Origin: Bacteroidales bacterium
GTDB lineage: Bacteria; Bacteroidota; Bacteroidia; Bacteroidales; UBA932
Direction of reading: 5' to 3'
Assembly: GCA_009774765.1 (NCBI GenBank)
Contig: VSOK01000069.1
Location: forward strand, 1-9,253
DNA length: 9,253 nucleotides
Part shown: positions 1 through 6,750 of the stretch, piece after piece
Numbering within the stretch: the stretch's first letter is position 1
Layout of the letters: each line of letters starts with the position of its first letter
Notes under the pieces: model-generated
Database searches by the model: none
Seen by the model: the letters and a program-made list of their open reading frames with translations, nothing else
Told to the model about the DNA's origin: nothing
Position numbers and translations under genes: made by a program

Positions 1-83
1 ATGATGAGCTTCAGGCCGGAAAAATGAATATCAAGATGCCTGACACGGAGATAAAGCCAAAAGGCGGAAGAATCATAGAATAG
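1..83 (+). CDS. 3' end of an unidentified upstream gene (partial)
   Basis: An open frame enters from the left edge; the first full codon is at position 3. It runs 26 codons to a TAG at 81-83, three bases before the rnhA start. The visible C-terminus is hydrophilic and Lys/Glu/Gly-rich, ending in KPKGGRIIE. I do not recognise a family from so short a tail and assign no function. The tight spacing to rnhA suggests the two are co-transcribed. An alternative is that 24-83 (starting ATG AAT ATC) is a tiny ORF of its own, but a truncated larger gene is more plausible because the frame stays open to the window edge. Confidence 0.5.
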   Translation, partial: DELQAGKMNIKMPDTEIKPKGGRIIE

Positions 84-86
84 AAT

Positions 87-572
87 ATGGCGGAAAATTC
101 TGTAAAGCCTCCTATTTTTCTTTTTACGGACGGTGCGTCAAGCGGAAATCCTGGTCCTGGCGGCTATGGTGCCATTCTCCGGTGTGCCGGACTGGAGAAA
201 GAGCTGTCCGGAGGGTTTGCCGTTACGACCAACAACAGGATGGAGCTGCTTGCTGTGATAAAAGGTCTTGAGGCCATCAGGTGGGCAAATGCGGAAGTGC
301 ACGTCTACAGTGATTCTTCATACGTTGTAAATGCGGTCAACAAGGGCTGGCTGTTCGGATGGGAGAAGAAGGATTTTGCGAAAGTGAAGAATCCTGATCT
401 GTGGAAACGCTTCATTGTGCTGTACAGAAGGCACAGAGTTTCTTTCCATTGGATAAAGGGGCACGCCGGACATCCGGAAAACGAAAGGTGTGACGCTATG
501 GCAGTCGCGGCCGGGGCAGGTGCCTTTGCGGCAGGAAAATCCCTACCGGCTGATACCGGGTATGAAGGATAG
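87..572 (+). CDS. rnhA: Ribonuclease HI
   Basis: Type 1 RNase H (161 aa), a cytosolic endonuclease that cleaves the RNA strand of RNA-DNA hybrids such as R-loops and Okazaki primers. The four metal-binding acidic residues can be placed: D15 in FTDGASSGNPGPGGYG, E53 in TTNNRMELLAV, D76 in VYSDSSYVVNA and D136 in ENERCDAMA. H126 in WIKGHAGHPEN matches the mobile catalytic histidine of the E. coli enzyme. The basic, Trp-rich segment at about 86-108 (GWLFGWEKKDFAKVKNPDLW) corresponds to the substrate-binding basic protrusion. Length is normal for the family (about 150-165 aa), with an Ala/Gly-rich C-terminal tail. The ATG at 87 lies three bases after the upstream stop, so this is probably the downstream gene of a separate operon. 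It appears intact and has no functional link to the polysaccharide genes that follow. Confidence 0.96.
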   Translation: MAENSVKPPIFLFTDGASSGNPGPGGYGAILRCAGLEKELSGGFAVTTNNRMELLAVIKGLEAIRWANAEVHVYSDSSYVVNAVNKGWLFGWEKKDFAKVKNPDLWKRFIVLYRRHRVSFHWIKGHAGHPENERCDAMAVAAGAGAFAAGKSLPADTGYEG

Positions 573-590
573 GTGTTTTTGCGGCGTATA

Positions 591-621
591 TTGCCTGTTG
601 CCGTAAATAATAATATATTTG
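591..621 (+). promoter_or_regulatory. Bacteroidetes-type promoter for the rfbADCB operon
   Basis: TTG at 591-593 (-33 element) is separated by 20 bp from TATATTTG at 614-621 (-7 element). This matches the known Bacteroidetes sigma-ABfr consensus, TTG-N19-21-TAnnTTTG. It lies in the only large gap before rfbA. Transcription would start near 626-632 and leave a 5' UTR of about 70 nt before the ATG at 700. The -7 element sits within an imperfect dyad: CCGTAA at 601-606 and TTACCGG at 622-628. Promoter assignment is by consensus match only. Confidence 0.65.
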
Positions 622-699
622 TTACCGGTTTTTACTGTATTTGTTGGCAGTGGACCTGTTCCTGTTGCGGGTAAGTCCTTTGCATAAAGATAAATTGAA

Positions 700-1593
700 A
701 TGAAAGGAATCGTTCTGGCCGGAGGAAGCGGCACGCGCCTGTATCCTATAACGAAGGGTATCAGCAAGCAATTGCTTCCTATTTTTGACAAACCTATGGT
801 CTATTATCCTGTTTCCGTGCTTATGCTGGCAGGAATAAAGGAGATTCTTATAATTTCGACACCTCAGGATCTTCCGGGCTTCAGAAGGCTTCTCGGAGAC
901 GGTACTGATTATGGTGTCCGTTTTGACTATGCGGAGCAGCCGTCTCCTGACGGTCTTGCCCAGGCATTTATAATAGGGGAGGAATTTATCGGGGAAGATG
1001 ATGTGTGCCTTGTACTTGGAGACAATATCTTTCACGGTTCCGGCTTCGTGCAGACATTGACAGAAGCGGTGCGTTCTGTGGAGCAGGAGAGAAAGGCTAC
1101 AGTATTCGGATATTGGGTAAGTGATCCGGAACGTTATGGTGTCGCCGAGTTCGATTCTGAAGGGAATTGTCTTAGCATAGAGGAAAAGCCTGAGCATCCA
1201 AAGTCCAATTATGCTGTGACAGGCCTGTATTTCTATCCGAACAAGGTTGTCGGAATCGCTAAGGGCATAAAGCCTTCGGCACGCGGTGAACTTGAAATAA
1301 CGGCAGTGAACCAGCATTTCCTCAGGGACGGTGAACTTAAGGTGAAGACTCTTGAGAGGGGTTTTGCCTGGCTGGATACCGGTACCCACGATTCTTTGGC
1401 TGAGGCTTCCACATATATTGAAGTGATAGAGAAAAGGCAGGGGCTCAAGGTAGCCTGCCTTGAAGGCATAGCTTTCAGCAAAGGATGGATAGGACGGGAA
1501 AAGCTTTTGGAAGTAGCCGAGCCTATGGCCAAGAATCAGTATGGGGAATATCTTGTCAGACTGGCTGCAGGTGAGTTCAAATCGGAATTTTAG
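700..1593 (+). CDS. rfbA: Glucose-1-phosphate thymidylyltransferase (RmlA)
   Basis: First enzyme of dTDP-L-rhamnose synthesis: glucose-1-phosphate plus dTTP gives dTDP-glucose plus pyrophosphate, in the cytosol. At 297 aa it has the normal length for the short RmlA form. The N-terminal nucleotide-binding signature GGSGTRLYPIT (8-18) includes R13 and is followed by SKQLLPIFDKPM (22-33). Other family motifs are EQPSPDGLAQA (79-89), LGDNIF (106-111, with D108 a likely Mg ligand), EEKP (161-164), RGELEIT (195-201) and WLDTGTHDSL (224-233, with D226 the second metal ligand). The start is clear: MKGIVLAGG is the canonical N-terminus. It is the first gene after the promoter at 591-621, so it probably heads the operon. 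The upstream region is A-rich without a Shine-Dalgarno, as usual for Bacteroidota. The stop is followed within 10-13 nt by rfbD. Confidence 0.97.
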   Translation: MKGIVLAGGSGTRLYPITKGISKQLLPIFDKPMVYYPVSVLMLAGIKEILIISTPQDLPGFRRLLGDGTDYGVRFDYAEQPSPDGLAQAFIIGEEFIGEDDVCLVLGDNIFHGSGFVQTLTEAVRSVEQERKATVFGYWVSDPERYGVAEFDSEGNCLSIEEKPEHPKSNYAVTGLYFYPNKVVGIAKGIKPSARGELEITAVNQHFLRDGELKVKTLERGFAWLDTGTHDSLAEASTYIEVIEKRQGLKVACLEGIAFSKGWIGREKLLEVAEPMAKNQYGEYLVRLAAGEFKSEF

Positions 1594-1602
1594 AATCTTT
1601 TG

Positions 1603-2496
1603 ATGATGAGGGTATTGGTTACAGGCTCAAACGGGCAGCTGGGAATGTCGTTGAGGAAGATTGCAGGGGAGAGTCATGATTTTGTTTTTACGGATATAAA
1701 TGATATTCCGGGGCAGGAAACTGTCAGACTTGACATCACTGACAAAGATGCCGTAATGTCAATGGTATGCGGAGAAGAAAAAGTGGATGTGATCGTGAAC
1801 TGTGCCGCATATACCAATGTCGACATAGCGGAGGAGGACAGTATGACGGCGGAGCTCATCAACAGCGTGGCCGCATCGAACCTTGCCGTGGCGGCAAAGG
1901 AATCCGGGGCCGTGCTCGTACATATTTCCACTGATTATGTTTTCGGAGGAGATGCCTGTGTACCTTACGGAGAGGAGTGCGGTACGGATCCGAAAGGAGT
2001 CTACGGAAAGACCAAACTGGCTGGAGAGCTTGCGGTAAAGGCTTCTGGATGTATGTATATCATAATTCGTACATCCTGGCTGTATTCTCCATACGGGAAG
2101 AATTTCGTGAAGACTATGAGACAGCTGACTTCTGAGAAAGAAAGTCTTAAAGTAGTGTTCGATCAGGCTGGTTCCCCTACTTTTGCCGGGGATCTTGCCG
2201 GATTTATATATGGAATCATTGACAATGATATGCTGGACAGGTCCGGTGTCTATCATTACAGCAATGAAGGTGTCTGTTCCTGGTATGATTTTGCCGTGGC
2301 GATACGTGATCTTAGCGGAAACGTCTGTGACATATCACCTTGCCACAGCGATGAATTTCCGGGCAGGGTCGAGCGTCCTCATTATTCCGTGCTGGACAAG
2401 ACCAGGGTCAAGGAAGTGTTCGGTATAAGAGTGCCCTACTGGATGGACTCTTTGAAACATTGCATAGATGAACTTGAAAATACAGGTTTGAAATGA
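1603..2496 (+). CDS. rfbD: dTDP-4-dehydrorhamnose reductase (RmlD)
   Basis: NAD(P)H-dependent short-chain dehydrogenase/reductase fold enzyme that carries out the last step, reducing dTDP-4-dehydro-L-rhamnose to dTDP-L-rhamnose. Numbered from 1603 (297 aa), the Rossmann glycine motif is TGSNGQLG (7-14). NCAAYTNVDIAE (about 66-77), HISTDYVF (107-114) and YGKTK, with catalytic Y134 and K138, are all family signatures. RTSWLYSPYGKNF and the C-terminal GRVERPHYSVLD motif are also present. Two adjacent ATGs (1603 and 1606) are possible starts. The second gives MRVLVTG, which fits the family best, and the in-frame TTG at 1600 is less likely. The TGA stop overlaps the rfbC start by 4 nt (ATGA), suggesting translational coupling. 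No damage is visible. Confidence 0.95.
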   Translation: MMRVLVTGSNGQLGMSLRKIAGESHDFVFTDINDIPGQETVRLDITDKDAVMSMVCGEEKVDVIVNCAAYTNVDIAEEDSMTAELINSVAASNLAVAAKESGAVLVHISTDYVFGGDACVPYGEECGTDPKGVYGKTKLAGELAVKASGCMYIIIRTSWLYSPYGKNFVKTMRQLTSEKESLKVVFDQAGSPTFAGDLAGFIYGIIDNDMLDRSGVYHYSNEGVCSWYDFAVAIRDLSGNVCDISPCHSDEFPGRVERPHYSVLDKTRVKEVFGIRVPYWMDSLKHCIDELENTGLK

Positions 2497-3068
2497 ATGT
2501 TATAAAGACAGATATAGACGGTGTCGTCATAATAGAGCCGCGCCTGTTTGAAGACGGCAGGGGATATTTCTTCGAGTCGTTCTCCTCCAGGGATTTCAAT
2601 GCCTGCGTAAGGGAGGTGCATTTTGTGCAGGACAATGAGAGCAGGTCTTCCTACGGAGTCGTAAGAGGGCTGCATTTCCAGAAACCTCCGTTTTGCCAGA
2701 GCAAGCTGGTGCGTGTGGTAAAGGGGGCTGTACTTGATGTGGCTGTGGATATACGCAGAGGGTCTCCTACCTTCGGCAGATATGTGGCAGTGGAACTGAC
2801 GGAAGACAATCATCGCCAGTTCTTTGTGCCGAGAGGCTTTGCTCACGGGTTCAGCGTGCTGAGTGAAGAGGCTGTGTTCCAGTACAAATGCGATAATTTC
2901 TATGAGCCACGGAGTGAAGGGGCTATAGCCTGGGATGACCCTCAGCTCGGGATAGACTGGAGAATACCTGCGGATAAGGTAGTGCTTTCCGAAAAGGACA
3001 GGAAGCATCCCCTTCTTAAGGATGCGGAATGGATGTTTGACTATAATGAAGATTTATATGGGCTTTAA
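2493..3068 (+). CDS. rfbC: dTDP-4-dehydrorhamnose 3,5-epimerase (RmlC)
   Basis: Cupin-fold epimerase that inverts C3 and C5 of dTDP-4-dehydro-6-deoxyglucose, the third step of the pathway. Length 191 aa, as usual. Seen in order are the substrate-binding segment LFEDGRGYFFESF (18-30), VRGLHFQ (57-63) with catalytic base H61, KLVRVVKGAVLDVAVDIR (71-88), VPRGFAHGF (112-120) and the probable catalytic acid Y131 in FQYKCDNFY. The terminal WDDPQLGIDW (147-156) is also typical. The start overlaps the rfbD stop as ATGA. The 3' end overlaps rfbB by about 11 nt if rfbB starts at 3058, so the two are tightly coupled. No missing residues were noted. Confidence 0.96.
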   Translation: MNVIKTDIDGVVIIEPRLFEDGRGYFFESFSSRDFNACVREVHFVQDNESRSSYGVVRGLHFQKPPFCQSKLVRVVKGAVLDVAVDIRRGSPTFGRYVAVELTEDNHRQFFVPRGFAHGFSVLSEEAVFQYKCDNFYEPRSEGAIAWDDPQLGIDWRIPADKVVLSEKDRKHPLLKDAEWMFDYNEDLYGL

Positions 3069-4221
3069 GAGAAATATACTGATTACGGGAGGTGCAGGCT
3101 TCATCGGCAGCCACGTTGTCCGTCTGTTTGTGGAAAAATATCCGGAATACCGCATAATCAATGCTGACAAGCTGACTTATGCCGGCAATCTGTCGAACCT
3201 GAAGGATGTCGAAGACAGGCCGAACTATACATTTGTGAAGGCTGACATCTGTGATTACGGGGTTATGTCTTCTCTGTTCACGAACTACAATATTGACGGG
3301 GTGATACATCTTGCCGCAGAAAGCCACGTCGACAGGAGCATTGTCGACCCGTTCGTGTTTGCGCGTACCAATGTGATGGGCACCCTGACACTTCTTCAGG
3401 TTGCCAAAGAACATTGGCAGCCGTCCGGATGGACTGTGAATGATGCCGAAGGGGAATCGGTACAATGCCGTTTCTACCATATTTCCACCGATGAGGTATA
3501 TGGAGCGTTGGAGCTGACTCATCCGGAGGGCATCGAGCCTCCGTTCACGACTGCCGCCTCGTCTTCCGAGCATCATCTTGCCTATGGTGAGGATTTCTTC
3601 TATGAGGACACCAAGTACAATCCTCATAGTCCCTATAGTGCATCCAAGGCTTCTTCGGACCACTTCGTACGGTCTTTCCATGACACATACGGTATGCCTG
3701 TCATAGTGACGAACTGTTCCAACAATTATGGTCCCTACCAGTTTCCTGAGAAACTTATACCGTTGTTTATCAACAATATCCGTCACCGCAGGCCTCTTCC
3801 AGTATATGGCAGGGGCGAGAATGTGCGTGACTGGCTTTATGTGGAGGACCACGCCCGTGCGATAGATATGATATTCCATCTGGGGACCATAGCAGAAACC
3901 TACAATATAGGAGGTTTCAACGAATGGAAGAATATAGACATCATCAAGGTGATCATCAGCACGGTGGACCGTATGCTCGGCAATCCCGAAGGCCATAGTC
4001 TGGATTTGATTACATACGTTTCGGACCGTGCCGGGCACGATCTCCGTTATGCCATAGATTCCACAAAACTGCAGAAGGAACTCGGCTGGGAGCCGTCGCT
4101 TCAGTTCGAGGAAGGTATAGAGAAGACGGTGCGCTGGTATCTTGACAACCAGGACTGGATGGATGACATCACTTCCGGAGAGTATGAAAAATACTATGAA
4201 AGTATGTACCGAAACAGGTAG
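3058..4221 (+). CDS. rfbB: dTDP-glucose 4,6-dehydratase (RmlB)
   Basis: NAD-dependent extended short-chain dehydrogenase that converts dTDP-glucose to dTDP-4-dehydro-6-deoxyglucose, the second pathway step. From the ATG at 3058 it has 387 residues. The Rossmann motif is ITGGAGFIGSH (9-19), followed by HLAAESHVDRS, STDEVYG (143-149, with the D145-E146 acid/base pair) and YSASK (catalytic Y193 and K197). NCSNNYGPYQFPEKLIP and YGRGENVRDWLYVEDH are also family hallmarks. It exceeds the roughly 360-residue enterobacterial enzyme. Extra residues lie before STDEVYG (about 118-138) and between it and YSASK (about 154-190), the latter including TAASSSEHHLAYGEDFF; I recall this long form from Bacteroidota. 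In-frame ATGs at 3046 and 3022 would lengthen the protein. The one at 3022 overlaps rfbC by 47 nt and is unlikely; 3046 remains possible. Order A-D-C-B completes the pathway. Confidence 0.95.
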   Translation: MGFKRNILITGGAGFIGSHVVRLFVEKYPEYRIINADKLTYAGNLSNLKDVEDRPNYTFVKADICDYGVMSSLFTNYNIDGVIHLAAESHVDRSIVDPFVFARTNVMGTLTLLQVAKEHWQPSGWTVNDAEGESVQCRFYHISTDEVYGALELTHPEGIEPPFTTAASSSEHHLAYGEDFFYEDTKYNPHSPYSASKASSDHFVRSFHDTYGMPVIVTNCSNNYGPYQFPEKLIPLFINNIRHRRPLPVYGRGENVRDWLYVEDHARAIDMIFHLGTIAETYNIGGFNEWKNIDIIKVIISTVDRMLGNPEGHSLDLITYVSDRAGHDLRYAIDSTKLQKELGWEPSLQFEEGIEKTVRWYLDNQDWMDDITSGEYEKYYESMYRNR

Positions 4222-4232
4222 TCAAGGTTTCG

Positions 4233-4251
4233 CTGCATCCTCGGGGTGCAG
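4233..4251 (+). other. Hairpin in the rfbB-ugd intergenic region
   Basis: CTGCATCC (4233-4240) pairs with GGGTGCAG (4244-4251) through eight base pairs, including one T-G, around a TCG loop. It begins 11 nt after the rfbB stop. It is not followed by a T-run on either strand, so it does not look like a canonical intrinsic terminator. It could protect the 3' end of the rfb messenger, mark a processing site, or weakly attenuate transcription into ugd. The structure is read directly from sequence; any role is inference. Confidence 0.5.
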
Positions 4252-4262
4252 ATTATTAAGGC

Positions 4263-4284
4263 AACAATATATATAACAATATAT
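4263..4284 (+). repeat. AT-rich tandem 10-mer before ugd
   Basis: AACAATATAT occurs at 4263-4272 and again at 4275-4284, with a 12-nt period, directly upstream of the ugd ATG at 4290. This A/T-rich, unstructured stretch occupies the place of a ribosome-binding site. Bacteroidota usually lack strong Shine-Dalgarno pairing, so it may help initiation through low structure. The imperfect -7-like TATATCTG at 4280-4287 overlaps the second copy. Confidence 0.5.
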
Positions 4285-4289
4285 CTGAT

Positions 4290-5600
4290 ATGAATATCGC
4301 GATTGTCGGAACAGGATATGTAGGTCTGGTCAGCGGAGCGTGCTTTGCTGAAATGGGTGTCAACGTTACTTGTGTCGATATAGACAAAGAGAAGATCGGC
4401 CGCCTTGTTGCCGGTGAGATACCTATCTATGAACCGGGACTTGACGAGATAGTGCTCAGGAACCATAGGGACGGACGGCTGAAATTCACTACGGATCTGT
4501 CTGCCTGTCTTGATGACGTTGAAATCGTATTCAGTGCCGTAGGTACACCTCCGGACGAAGACGGAAGCGCGGATCTTTCATACGTTCTTGATGTCGCGAG
4601 GACTGTCGGAAGGAATATGAAAGGATATGTCCTGCTTGTCACCAAATCCACAGTACCGGTAGGGACATCCCGGAAGGTGAAGGCCGCTGTTTCGGAAGAG
4701 CTGGAACGCAGGGGAGTTTCCATAGACTTTGATGTCGCTTCGAATCCAGAGTTCCTCAAGGAGGGGGCTGCGGTCAAAGACTTCATGTCCCCTGACAGGG
4801 TTGTCGTGGGAGTGGAGTCCGAAAGGGCCAAGGAATTGATGACCAAGCTGTACAGACCGTTCCTTCTCAATAATTTCAGAGTCATTTTTATGGATATCGC
4901 TTCCGCTGAAATGACGAAATATGCCGCGAATGCAATGCTGGCGACAAGGATTTCCTTTATGAACGATATCGCCAATCTGTGCGATCTGGTAGGTGCCGAT
5001 GTGGATATGGTCAGGAAAGGCATAGGGACGGATGCGAGAATCGGCAACAAGTTCCTGTATTCCGGATGCGGGTACGGAGGAAGCTGTTTCCCTAAGGACG
5101 TAAAGGCTTTGGCGCGTACAGCTGTCGAAAACGGATACAGGATGGATGTAATAGAAGCTGTCGACAGGGTGAATGAAAGGCAGAAGCATATACTTGCAGA
5201 CAAGCTGAAGGCTGTGTATCCGGATATGGAAGGAAAGATCGTGGCATTGTGGGGGCTTGCGTTCAAGCCGGATACTGATGATATGCGTGAGGCGGCTTCC
5301 CTTGTCGTCATAAATGACCTGATCAAGGCTGGAGCGACGGTAAAGGTATATGATCCGGTGGCGATGGACGAATGCCGCAGAAGGATAGGGGACAGGGTGA
5401 TATATGCCGGAGATATGTATGATGTCGTTGACGGTGCTGATGCTGTCCTGCTTGTAACGGAGTGGAAGCAGTTCAGGCTTCCTGCCTGGAGTGTCATAAG
5501 GAAGATTATGCGTACTCCTGTCGTAGTGGACGGGAGGAATATATATGTGAGGGGCGAGGTTGAAGCTGAGGGGTTCAGGTATCTGTCGATAGGCCGATGA
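4290..5600 (+). CDS. ugd: UDP-glucose 6-dehydrogenase
   Basis: Oxidises UDP-glucose twice with NAD+ to UDP-glucuronate, a precursor for acidic polysaccharides, in the cytosol. Length 436 aa is normal for bacterial Ugd. The N-terminal NAD-binding motif is VGTGYVGL (6-13), with D30 and D32 in the CVDID segment after the second strand. AVGTPPDEDGSADLSYV (83-99), TKSTVPVGT (118-126) and SNPEFLKEGAAVKDF (151-165) follow, the last with E155. K210 and N214 in KYAANAML, then GYGGSCFPKD (261-270) with catalytic nucleophile C266, are all present. The C-terminal UDP-binding domain has LAFKPDTDDMREA. The TGA overlaps the start of the glycosyltransferase by 4 nt. The 68-nt gap before ugd has a hairpin and an AT repeat, so ugd may be expressed partly independently of rfbADCB. 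GDP-mannose dehydrogenase is a relative, but the motifs and length favour Ugd. Confidence 0.94.
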   Translation: MNIAIVGTGYVGLVSGACFAEMGVNVTCVDIDKEKIGRLVAGEIPIYEPGLDEIVLRNHRDGRLKFTTDLSACLDDVEIVFSAVGTPPDEDGSADLSYVLDVARTVGRNMKGYVLLVTKSTVPVGTSRKVKAAVSEELERRGVSIDFDVASNPEFLKEGAAVKDFMSPDRVVVGVESERAKELMTKLYRPFLLNNFRVIFMDIASAEMTKYAANAMLATRISFMNDIANLCDLVGADVDMVRKGIGTDARIGNKFLYSGCGYGGSCFPKDVKALARTAVENGYRMDVIEAVDRVNERQKHILADKLKAVYPDMEGKIVALWGLAFKPDTDDMREAASLVVINDLIKAGATVKVYDPVAMDECRRRIGDRVIYAGDMYDVVDGADAVLLVTEWKQFRLPAWSVIRKIMRTPVVVDGRNIYVRGEVEAEGFRYLSIGR

Positions 5601-6724
5601 AAACAGGGCTGTGCTGCATATTCAACTACGCACCTTTGTACAGGGCCTCGGTCTTTTCAAAGATTGATGAGGCTTATGATGCGCAATTCTATTTCGGAAA
5701 GGAGGTCAGGGATGCCGTCCCGAGCGGAATAGAAAAACTTGATTACGGTATTTTCCGCAGGAAACCGGTGGAGTTTGTCAATGTCACCCACAAAGGGCGT
5801 TTCCCTTGGTATAAAGGTATCCAGGGACTTCCGTTCAAAAAGGATTATTCCGTGTTCCTTGTTACCGGTGAATTCAACTGGGCATATCTGCCTTTTCTTG
5901 TGTCCTGCATGATTATGCGCAAGAAAGTGTACGGCTGGGGGCACGGCCCCAAGAATCTGAATGGATATGCTCCTTTCAGAAGGTTTTTCTACAGAGCTAT
6001 GGCCGGATTTTTCGTATACGGTGAAAAGGGACGTGACAGGATGGTGGAGCTCGGCTTTCCTGGAGACAGAATATCTGTGATATACAATTCCCTGACAGGA
6101 AGAATCGGGGATATCGGGTCCTATGCCGAGCAATGCCGCAAGAATCTGAAGTCCAGTATATATGCTGACAGATTCGGTGATGCAAGTCCTGTTCTCGTGT
6201 TTTCAGGACGCCTTATGCCCGGCAAACGTCTTGACTGGCTCGTGGATGCTGTCGCGGACATCAACGGGGAGGGGATGGCGTGCAATCTTGTGATGATAGG
6301 TGACGGGCCGGAAAAGGAATCTCTGGAGCGTCTTGCGTCATTGAAAGGAATCGGAGACAGGGTCTGGTTCTGCGGAAGGACATACGATGAGGATATCCTT
6401 GCACCTCTGCTTTATAATGCTGACCTGTGCGTCTCTCCTGGCAATGTGGGGCTGACTGCCCTGCACGCTATGTTGTACGGTACTCCTGTGCTGTCACACG
6501 ATGATTTCTGGCATCAGATGCCGGAATACGAGACTATAAACGACGGGAATACCGGGCTGTTGTTCCGGTACGGAGACTATGATGATATGAAATATAAGAT
6601 CAGGCAATGGCTCTTGTACAGCCCTGACAGGGACGGTGTCAGAATGAACTGCTACCGGATGATAGACTCCAAATGGAATTCCGACAGGCAGATGGAGGTG
6701 CTGACAAGTGCAATAAGGCAATGA
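5597..6724 (+). CDS. GT4-like glycosyltransferase
   Basis: Probable GT-B fold retaining glycosyltransferase (375 aa) that would transfer a nucleotide-activated sugar, plausibly rhamnose or glucuronate given its neighbours, onto a growing glycan at the inner face of the cytoplasmic membrane. The C-terminal Glycos_transf_1 domain is recognisable: VFSGRLMPGKRLDWLVDA (201-218, with R205 and K210), MIGDGPEKESLERL (233-246), WFCGRT (257-262) and SPGNVGLTALHAMLYGTPVL (280-299). The N-terminal half is divergent but has a GWGHGPKN motif (113-120) typical of a Bacteroidota subgroup. The usual EX7E pair is absent: the aligned positions are G282 and H290. Two other acidic residues, E310 and E312, follow in MPEYE. 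There is no signal peptide or clear transmembrane segment. It overlaps ugd by 4 nt, so translational coupling is likely. Donor and acceptor cannot be determined from sequence. Confidence 0.85.
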   Translation: MKTGLCCIFNYAPLYRASVFSKIDEAYDAQFYFGKEVRDAVPSGIEKLDYGIFRRKPVEFVNVTHKGRFPWYKGIQGLPFKKDYSVFLVTGEFNWAYLPFLVSCMIMRKKVYGWGHGPKNLNGYAPFRRFFYRAMAGFFVYGEKGRDRMVELGFPGDRISVIYNSLTGRIGDIGSYAEQCRKNLKSSIYADRFGDASPVLVFSGRLMPGKRLDWLVDAVADINGEGMACNLVMIGDGPEKESLERLASLKGIGDRVWFCGRTYDEDILAPLLYNADLCVSPGNVGLTALHAMLYGTPVLSHDDFWHQMPEYETINDGNTGLLFRYGDYDDMKYKIRQWLLYSPDRDGVRMNCYRMIDSKWNSDRQMEVLTSAIRQ

Positions 6725-6750
6725 ATTGATTTCGGACAATTTGGGATCGG

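Noticed and set aside
545..580. A weak stem (TACCGG / CCGGGTA) plus TTTTT after rnhA as a terminator
   Set aside because: The stem is short, bulged and mostly inside the rnhA coding sequence, and the T-run is not adjacent to it.
622..1389. A 255-codon - strand frame across the rfbA leader and gene
   Set aside because: It overlaps rfbA for most of its length and has no recognisable family motifs. It would also cross the operon promoter.
3022..3057. An upstream start for rfbB at 3022
   Set aside because: It would overlap rfbC by 47 nt and add residues unrelated to the family N-terminus. The ATG at 3058 (or 3046) places the Rossmann motif at the usual distance.
3016..4038. A 340-codon open frame on the - strand opposite rfbB
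   Set aside because: It lies entirely antisense to rfbB, whose motifs are clear. The translation has no recognisable domain, and long antisense frames are expected from the codon usage here.
4233..4260. The rfbB-ugd hairpin as an intrinsic terminator
   Set aside because: No T-tract follows on either strand; the sequence after the stem is ATTATTAAGG. It is listed as a hairpin of unknown role instead.
4280..4287. A possible promoter -7 element TATATCTG just before ugd
   Set aside because: It has one mismatch to TAnnTTTG and no TTG at the right distance upstream. Transcription would begin inside or at the start codon.
4427..5497. A 356-codon open frame on the - strand opposite ugd, and a second one at 4578-5189
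   Set aside because: Both are shadows of ugd. The Ser/Thr/Ala-rich, low-complexity composition is typical of an antisense reading of a real gene.
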